Source of the DNA: an uncultured Pseudomonadota bacterium | GTDB lineage: Bacteria > Pseudomonadota > Alphaproteobacteria > Rs-D84 | Assembly (NCBI GenBank): GCA_947165555.1 | Contig: CAMVAR010000001.1 | Coordinates: forward strand, 1-36,662 | Length of the DNA stretch: 36,662 nucleotides | Reading direction: 5' to 3' | Shown: positions 30,884-36,662 of the stretch, piece after piece | Layout of the letters: every line of letters begins with the position of its first letter | How positions within the stretch are numbered: the first letter of the stretch is position 1 | The notes under the pieces: generated by a model | Told to the model about the DNA's origin: nothing | Databases searched by the model: none | The model's input: the letters and a program-made list of their open reading frames with translations, nothing else | Position numbers and translations under genes: made by a program

Positions 30884-31568
30884 AATGTTATTTGTGTGTG
30901 TGGCGGCATTATTTTGTGTGGCGTCGTCGTACGCTGATTTGGAATACGATACACAATTCGAAGATGTTATTGATGTTATCGATGAAACGGATAATATCAC
31001 GGTTAATTCGCCCGAAGATATTTCCGCAGACGCAATCGAAGAATATCAGGTCGAAGGCTCTTTGTTTCAACAAATTACTGATTTGGAACAAGAAAAGATT
31101 TTAATGCAGTTGGAAAAAGAACGCGCGCAATTAAATTTGGATTTGGACCGATTGGCCGCAGAAAAAATTAAATTGCATTTAGAAATAGATAATCTGTCGG
31201 GGCGCGCAGAACAACAACAGCAAGAATTAGAAGCTGAACGTGCGCGTCTAGATGCCGAAGCCCGTCGCATGGAAACGGAACGAAATGCAATCGCAACACG
31301 ACAGGCAGAGCCAGTCGTGCGTACACAGCCTGTGGCGTCAGAGAAAAAAGAAACAGAGTTTGAACAAAAATATAAACTGGTCAACGTGTTCGGTGCCGGT
31401 GCGCAATTGCAGGCCACAGTTCAAGATTTAGAATCCGGTCAAAATAAACGTATTAGTGTTGGTAAAGAAATGGATGGATATACGGTAAAATCTATATCAT
31501 TGGATGACGGAATTGTTTTTGTTAATGGTGACGAGGTAAGAACATTAAATATATCGGGTAAAAATTAA
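30867..31568 (+). CDS. pilP: Type IVB pilus protein PilP
   Basis: 233-aa periplasmic protein. A signal peptide (about residues 1-22, MLFVCVAALFCVASSYA) precedes an acidic stretch, a long coiled coil (about 65-140, rich in Glu, Arg and Leu), and a compact C-terminal beta domain. That domain (YKLVNVFGAGAQLQATVQDL, GKEMDGYTVKSISLDDGIVFVNGD) resembles PilP/SH3-like pilotin-type domains. R64 PilP is smaller (~150 aa) and lacks so long a coil. GAGGTGAT lies before the ATG inside pilO. The function is inferred from position and C-terminal fold: linking the inner-membrane platform to the secretin. Confidence 0.78.
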   Translation: MQNKIKMLFVCVAALFCVASSYADLEYDTQFEDVIDVIDETDNITVNSPEDISADAIEEYQVEGSLFQQITDLEQEKILMQLEKERAQLNLDLDRLAAEKIKLHLEIDNLSGRAEQQQQELEAERARLDAEARRMETERNAIATRQAEPVVRTQPVASEKKETEFEQKYKLVNVFGAGAQLQATVQDLESGQNKRISVGKEMDGYTVKSISLDDGIVFVNGDEVRTLNISGKN

Positions 31569-31572
31569 CAAA

Positions 31573-33210
31573 ATGAAATCGAACGAAAATAGCGTTTTGA
31601 ATAATATGTCTAATATAGAAAAACCGTCGGTGCCGGCCGGTTTGGAACATGCCGATAACAAGGATATTATTGATTATTTGTTCACCGAAAATAATCATCT
31701 GTTGACGGCCCCGGGTGCCGAATTTGAATTACCAAAAGATACCCAGGGATTATTGGCATATTTTTCCGGTGGGTGCATCATTATTTCACGTACGCATAAA
31801 TTTGATGGTCGGGTGTTGGCGTTTATAGATTTGTTGCGCAGAAAAAATCGTCCAATGCGTGAACCGTTTTATTCTGATTTGGGTTTGGTTTCCGACATAT
31901 ATAAATACCATGAAAATAAGTTGGGGGGTGGGGACCGGTCGCGTTTGGATTATAACAACCAAATGCAAAAAGATTTTGTTGATATTGTTGCCCGTGCCGC
32001 TGCACAAAAAGTATCAGATATTCATATCAAGGTAGCCGACCAAACGACTATATTTTTCCGTATAGATGGCAGTATGCAACCGGTTTTAGAATTTAATGCC
32101 GGGTGGGGCGAATCTTTTGTGCGCGCCGCATTCGCTTCATCTGATATTTCAAATGCAAATTATGCCCAGAATGAGTATCAATCTGCGCAAAAGGATGGGC
32201 GTACACCATTGCGCGGAACCAAAGATTTGTATTTGCCCCATGGAATTTTGGGTATAAGAATGCAATTTAATCCAATCGCATTCGGCAGTCGTTATGTGGT
32301 GATGCGCTTGCTTTACGACAATCCATCGGAAAGTATCAAGATAGAGCAGGAATTTGGTAAATATGAACAAAATCTGTTGCGGCGGTTGCGGTCGTTTCCA
32401 ACAGGATTGGTCGTGGTTGCCGGTCCAACCAGTTCGGGTAAGTCAACGACACTGGTTCGGAATATGGTTTTGATGTTAAAAGAACATCATTATGAAATAA
32501 ACCTGATTACGGTAGAAGACCCCGTCGAACAAAAAATATTTGGTGCAAATCAAATTCCGGTTGTAAATACCGCCAACGAAGAACAACGCGAAAACGAATA
32601 TACCGAGGCATTGGCCGCCGCGTTGCGCAGTGACCCTGATACATTGATGGTTGGTGAAATTCGTACATTGGCCGCCGCACAATTAACAGTCAAGGGCGCA
32701 TTGTCCGGCCATAATGTTTGGACGACGTTACATGCAAATTCTGCAATGGCCGCATTGGTACGATTGTTAGATATGGGGGTAGAGGCGTTTAAGTTAAAAG
32801 AAGAAACAATGATGCGTGGTTTGGTATCTATGCGTTTGTTTAAACGTTTATGTCCACATTGTCGGCAACGCCTGATAGAACATCCAGAATTACCGGAATA
32901 TAAACGTGTTAATGATTGTTTCGGTGAATTGGGTCTGCGCCAGGTTTTTGTTCGTGGGGTGGGGTGTGAACACTGTAACGGGACCGGAACCCAGGGACGT
33001 ATCAAGGCCGGCGAAGTTATTATTACAAATAGTGAATTTTTACAGTTGGCATTGGCGGGTAATACCGATGCAGCCGTCAAATATTGGTTGGAAGAATTAG
33101 ATGGTCGTACATTAAAAGAATCTGCGTCGTCGTTGATGTTGCGTGGTATTATCGGTGTCGATGAATTGGAACGATGGGTCGGATTATTGGACCGGCCGGG
33201 GGTGTATTAA
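31573..33210 (+). CDS. pilQ: Type IVB pilus assembly ATPase PilQ (GspE/PilB superfamily)
   Basis: 545-aa hexameric secretion ATPase. Walker A GPTSSGKST (about residues 284-292) is followed by the Asp box (TVEDPVEQ), Walker B in LRSDPDTLMVGEIR, and the His box SGHNVWTTLHANSAMAALVRL. VWTTLHAN is the form seen in R64-type PilQ rather than PilB. Two CxxC pairs (CPHC and CEHC, about 430-472) form the usual zinc ribbon. R64 PilQ is ~510 aa. It is 4 bp after pilP and 3 bp before pilR. The ribosome site is weak, so translation is probably coupled. Confidence 0.93.
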   Translation: MKSNENSVLNNMSNIEKPSVPAGLEHADNKDIIDYLFTENNHLLTAPGAEFELPKDTQGLLAYFSGGCIIISRTHKFDGRVLAFIDLLRRKNRPMREPFYSDLGLVSDIYKYHENKLGGGDRSRLDYNNQMQKDFVDIVARAAAQKVSDIHIKVADQTTIFFRIDGSMQPVLEFNAGWGESFVRAAFASSDISNANYAQNEYQSAQKDGRTPLRGTKDLYLPHGILGIRMQFNPIAFGSRYVVMRLLYDNPSESIKIEQEFGKYEQNLLRRLRSFPTGLVVVAGPTSSGKSTTLVRNMVLMLKEHHYEINLITVEDPVEQKIFGANQIPVVNTANEEQRENEYTEALAAALRSDPDTLMVGEIRTLAAAQLTVKGALSGHNVWTTLHANSAMAALVRLLDMGVEAFKLKEETMMRGLVSMRLFKRLCPHCRQRLIEHPELPEYKRVNDCFGELGLRQVFVRGVGCEHCNGTGTQGRIKAGEVIITNSEFLQLALAGNTDAAVKYWLEELDGRTLKESASSLMLRGIIGVDELERWVGLLDRPGVY

Positions 33211-33213
33211 AAC

Positions 33214-34284
33214 ATGAACAGATTGGAATTATTTTATGCCAAAATGGTGTGCAGGTTTAGCAATAATAAAAGAATTGCAATTTGGCGTAAATTGGCTTCT
33301 TTGTTGAAAAATGACTTTACATTGGTTAACGCATTAAACCGGTTACAGATGATTGAATCACGGGGCGGGGCCAAACCGAACGAACCGTTTGCAATATGTC
33401 TGCGGGAATGGGAAAAAAATCTTGAACGGGGATTAAGTTTTTCCGATGCGACACGTGGTTGGGTTCCGGCCGAAGAAACATTATTGTTGACGTCCGGAAA
33501 CATGTCCAGTTTGGTTGTTGCGCTGGAAAATGTTGGTAATATAATTGTTGCGAACAAGCGTATCGGTTCTGCTGTGTTTGGCGCGATTGCGTATCCGTTG
33601 TTATTATTGGTTTTGGTGTTGGGCATAATTGTTATGGTTGGATTATACCTGGTGCCACCATTGGCTGATGTGGCGGGTGATGGTATGGTGTGGCGTGGAT
33701 GGGCATCGTCATTGATTTGGTTGTCCAATTTAGCGGGAAAATATTGGCATATATTTACGGTATGTTTTATTGTTTTGTGCATTGTTGTTTGGTGGTCTTT
33801 GCCAATTTGGGCCGGCCGAATGCGCGCCGTGTTTGACCGGTTGCCACCGTGGAGTGTTTATAAGGTTCGTATATCGGTTGGTTGGATGATGTCGTTGGCG
33901 GCGATGGTTTCGTCGGGTGTAACGGTGCCGGACGCAATGCGTATGTTGGCGGACAATTCCAATCGGTATCTGCGCAATATATTGGAACGAACATTACGGT
34001 ATATTGCGAACGGTGATAATTTGGGGGATGCGTTGGCAAATACCGGCTTGGATTTCCCGAACCAGGAAATTATTGGTGATTTGACGATTTATGCCGACAT
34101 GAATGATTTTGACGATAACCTGGGCCAGATATCCAAAGACTATCTGGAAAATTCGGTAAAGCGCATTGAATCCATATCCAGCAGTTTAAATACAATTGGA
34201 ATTTTACTGATATCTGCGGTAATTGCGTGGATTGTGTTGGGTACATTCCAGATGCAGGACCAGATTACAGCATTCCTTAGTTAA
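33214..34284 (+). CDS. pilR: Type IVB pilus inner-membrane platform protein PilR (GspF family)
   Basis: 356-aa protein with two GspF/PilC (T2SSF) repeats. Helical cytoplasmic parts (LASLLKNDFTLVNALNRL and VGWMMSLAAMVSSGVTVPDAMRMLADNS) are each followed by membrane segments, at about 125-150, 182-205 and 327-350. This is the polytopic platform with which the adjacent ATPase works. Length equals R64 PilR (~360). GGGGGT precedes the ATG, and pilQ ends 3 bp before. The pilin gene (pilS) and prepilin peptidase (pilU) that follow in R64 are not here; a Cys-rich secreted protein follows instead. Confidence 0.92.
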   Translation: MNRLELFYAKMVCRFSNNKRIAIWRKLASLLKNDFTLVNALNRLQMIESRGGAKPNEPFAICLREWEKNLERGLSFSDATRGWVPAEETLLLTSGNMSSLVVALENVGNIIVANKRIGSAVFGAIAYPLLLLVLVLGIIVMVGLYLVPPLADVAGDGMVWRGWASSLIWLSNLAGKYWHIFTVCFIVLCIVVWWSLPIWAGRMRAVFDRLPPWSVYKVRISVGWMMSLAAMVSSGVTVPDAMRMLADNSNRYLRNILERTLRYIANGDNLGDALANTGLDFPNQEIIGDLTIYADMNDFDDNLGQISKDYLENSVKRIESISSSLNTIGILLISAVIAWIVLGTFQMQDQITAFLS

Positions 34285-34345
34285 TATTGATACAATTTAA
34301 TAAAACACGTTCCACTTTTTGCTTTTATTTTTTTTGCCTATGTGG

Positions 34346-34351
34346 TATAAT
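34346..34351 (+). promoter_or_regulatory. -10 box of the Cys-rich protein gene
   Basis: Perfect TATAAT 26 bp before the ATG at 34378. No convincing -35 box stands at 16-18 bp (TTTTAT at 17 bp). It suggests the gene is transcribed separately from pilO-R. Confidence 0.4.
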
Positions 34352-34377
34352 AAATTGATACCAAAAGGGGAACGAGG

Positions 34378-36662
34378 ATGAGATTTCTTTTAAAAATTGT
34401 TGGTTTTTTGCCGGTTTTGTGCATGTTTGATGCGGGCGCGGCGGTGCGTGCGGGTGCGGGTGGAAACACCAATTCGACCGGGCGTATTTCGGTTTCGCCA
34501 TCGATTGGTGTAACATCGACGGCCGGTATGGCGGCGGCGCGGCGTTTGCCGACGATGGTTTCGGCGAAAAATGTTGCGGCGGCGGCGATTGCGGCGGCAT
34601 CTGTTAATACAACAACGTCATCATCATCGTCGTTAATGACGGAACGCGAATGTGTTGATGCCTATACCGAATGTATCAAGGATGCCGATGTTTGTGGTAT
34701 TGGTTTTGAAGAATGTACAACATCTGAATTATTCTATGCAAAAAAGCCCCAGTGTAACAGTGTTTTGTTGCAATGTGATGCAACCGGTATCAATACATTG
34801 TTTGGGACATCGAATACGGATAATCTGGCGACGAAAAATACGACCGGTGAATATGTGTATCCCACCGCGTCCAGTATCCTGGGCCAGTTTATAGAGGCCG
34901 GTGCCATCAATAATCGCCTTGATACGACGGCATGCGTAAAACGCTATACATCATGTTTAAAGAAAGAGAGTGTGTGTGGCGAATATTTTGAATTATGTAC
35001 ATCAAATGCCGAATTTAAAAAGCAAAAGATTTTCTGTGAATCGACATTGGCCCGGTGCCAGGATGGTGGCCTGAATGAATTGTTGGGTTCGACAAATGTG
35101 TCCGCGAACCCCACATCGGCCAGTCGTATTGGTGTCATGATTCGCGAAGGTGCGGATTTGGCCGCGGTTAATGCCGTGTCCACGTGTTACAAGGTTGCCG
35201 ACCAATGTATCCTGTCGGCGTGTACCGCGAACCCATATAAATGTATAGTGGACAGTAACACCGAATTGGTTATGCGTACCGATGATATAAACGAAGATAA
35301 TACGGTCAAGGCCGACACCACCGGCGCATTTATTGATGCGATTACGACGTCAACGGTTTCGCGTTATATCCGGTCATCGTGTGCCGAAACGATTGGGGGC
35401 AACAAATATTGCTATATGACCGTGAATGACGGGCGTGTTCCGACGGCGTCCCAGATTAACGACGAAGAAAACCGTTCGGATGTATATTCTGATATTTATT
35501 CGGCGCGCATGAACAGTGCGTTACGTGAAAAAATCCAAAAATTGGCCGACACATTTGATAAAAAGACCAAGGATAAATGTTCCGATACGATTACCGCCTG
35601 TGCGATGCGTTCGTGTGGTTCGGGATTGGGGTCGGCGTGTTATGAGTTGGTGTTTGGTTCCGGGCGTAATTGCTTTGACGGGACGACGGGCGGTGGCACA
35701 TGTTCGATTAACGGCAATTCAACATATAACGAGGTTAAGATTGGATGTGAATCAATTGTGAATACCGATGCAAATTGTAAATATGCGGCGGCATCCGTTG
35801 GTTCCAAGACATACGGTTATGAATATAACACCGCCGATGCATTCGACAGATTGTTCCCGGCATTGGAAAATGGCACGGACCCGATTGGGGTTGTGTCCCG
35901 ATTGAATGCGTCGTTGGCGGAAAATTATAACAATGCCGCGATTGAAAGAATGGCCAAACAGTGCAAAAATACGGCGGTCAGTTGTATTCGTTCACTGTGT
36001 GGTTCGGACTTTACAAATTGCTATCGTAACCGTACGGATGTTATGACCGATACGTATGCGACCGCATCACATCCGGATTCACAGGCGGCAACCGGCACGG
36101 ATGAAAACGGTCATACGATTACATATGATTCTTCGGCGTTTGATAAAAGTATGAACAAGGTTGGCGGGGTACTTGACTTTACGATTGTTCGTGGTTTGTG
36201 TATAAATACCGTCAAAGAGGCCGATGTGTGCGATGAACATTTGAAAATTCAGGCAATTAAGACTTACACCGGCCAGGGTGGTAAAACCGGTTGGGGTGAT
36301 AATAAGAGTGTTCGTGACGCATGGGTTGGTGCGGTCAAAGATGGCTATTCGGCACGCGTTAGCCGTGATGACGAGGCCGTATTGATTGGTTGTCGTGCAT
36401 CAGATTCCAAGGGTGGAAAATGTGACATCAATGTTATTGCGGAATGTGATACCGTTGATACGAATGGTTGCGTCTATGATGTCGAAGCGTACGAGGCACG
36501 TAATGTTTACCAGTTGAATATGGCGGCGAATACATTATTCCAAGAGGTTATGGGTGACCTGGAATTAGAGGCCCAGGCAAAGTATAACGCCAAATTGACG
36601 CGTGAACAGAATATGTGCATGTCCGCGAACAGTGGTGGCATTATGGGACGTAAAGATATTGC
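34378..36662 (+). CDS. Large Cys-rich secreted protein, 3' end outside window
   Basis: At least 761 aa, open to the window edge; the true end is not visible. AGGGGAACGAGG precedes the ATG. A signal peptide (LLKIVGFLPVLCMFDAGAA) leads to an Ala/Ser/Thr-rich low-complexity segment (about 25-90), then Cys-rich modules. Two tandem copies share C-x3-Y-x2-C-x-K, then VCG, F-E-x-C-T and C-x-S-x-L-x2-C (about residues 91-137 and 184-231). Later pairs recur with related spacing (KCSDTITACAMRSCG near 400; QCKNTAVSCIRSLCG near 525). I recognise no family. The disulfide-rich repeats and the position after pilR suggest a surface or pilus-tip protein; this is inference. It may be related to the Cys-rich N-terminal part of the 20981 protein. 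Confidence 0.8.
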   Translation, partial: MRFLLKIVGFLPVLCMFDAGAAVRAGAGGNTNSTGRISVSPSIGVTSTAGMAAARRLPTMVSAKNVAAAAIAAASVNTTTSSSSSLMTERECVDAYTECIKDADVCGIGFEECTTSELFYAKKPQCNSVLLQCDATGINTLFGTSNTDNLATKNTTGEYVYPTASSILGQFIEAGAINNRLDTTACVKRYTSCLKKESVCGEYFELCTSNAEFKKQKIFCESTLARCQDGGLNELLGSTNVSANPTSASRIGVMIREGADLAAVNAVSTCYKVADQCILSACTANPYKCIVDSNTELVMRTDDINEDNTVKADTTGAFIDAITTSTVSRYIRSSCAETIGGNKYCYMTVNDGRVPTASQINDEENRSDVYSDIYSARMNSALREKIQKLADTFDKKTKDKCSDTITACAMRSCGSGLGSACYELVFGSGRNCFDGTTGGGTCSINGNSTYNEVKIGCESIVNTDANCKYAAASVGSKTYGYEYNTADAFDRLFPALENGTDPIGVVSRLNASLAENYNNAAIERMAKQCKNTAVSCIRSLCGSDFTNCYRNRTDVMTDTYATASHPDSQAATGTDENGHTITYDSSAFDKSMNKVGGVLDFTIVRGLCINTVKEADVCDEHLKIQAIKTYTGQGGKTGWGDNKSVRDAWVGAVKDGYSARVSRDDEAVLIGCRASDSKGGKCDINVIAECDTVDTNGCVYDVEAYEARNVYQLNMAANTLFQEVMGDLELEAQAKYNAKLTREQNMCMSANSGGIMGRKDI

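Overview
The window reads as a continuous stretch of an AT-rich chromosome (roughly 35-40% G+C by eye) of a Gram-negative bacterium. The mix of genes suggests a host-associated or reduced-genome alphaproteobacterium, perhaps one of the uncultured gut lineages: lipid A genes (lpxK, lpxC) beside a DUF374 acyltransferase, VirB3/VirB4, an R64-like type IVB pilus cluster, a SufBD-type protein, and many secreted proteins with no recognisable family. This placement is inference from gene content. TGA is used as a stop and the code looks standard.

Layout. (1) 1-4107: the minus-strand block rpmI-rplT-pheS-pheT, ending in a strong terminator. (2) 4145-12522: a dense plus-strand operon, mreC-mreD-mrdA-rodA-topA-orf92-dnaG, combining cell-wall elongation with topoisomerase I and primase. 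(3) 12529-14522: ychF (minus), an orphan short SufBD-like protein (plus, nearly leaderless promoter) and rpmJ (minus). (4) 14523-18166: a 314-bp intergenic region with a striking cluster of TGTTGAAAA boxes, then virB3-virB4 and a secreted HExxH protein. (5) 18163-19907: lrgB (frameshifted), lrgA, a YgiW-like OB-fold protein and a possible 48-aa ORF, all minus. (6) 19958-26262: an accessory segment bracketed by an imperfect ~60-bp direct repeat. It holds a three-gene, ATGA-coupled cassette (318-aa secreted protein, 1052-aa bipartite Cys-rich/zincin protein, 100-aa partner), a MYG1-family gene, a palindrome-rich noncoding stretch with a partial tRNA copy, and the initiator tRNA gene. (7) 26423-29499: DUF374-lpxK-lpxC-lipoprotein. 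(8) 29615-34284: pilO-pilP-pilQ-pilR of a type IVB (R64-like) pilus. (9) 34378-end: a large Cys-rich secreted protein that runs off the window.

Most likely new biology: the 20.0-24.4 kb cassette looks like a polymorphic-toxin-style secreted protein. Its Cys-rich N-terminal part has about 20 cysteines, followed by hydrophobic segments and a Cys-free C-terminal zinc-metallopeptidase domain (HEHGH) with shifted arginine codon use. A small translationally coupled gene follows in the position where immunity proteins usually sit. Second choices are the TGTTGAAAA array between rpmJ and virB3 (a DnaA-box-like origin candidate or a regulator array), and the hairpin array next to tRNA-fMet.

All functions are assigned from motifs and remembered family features. 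No database search was run.
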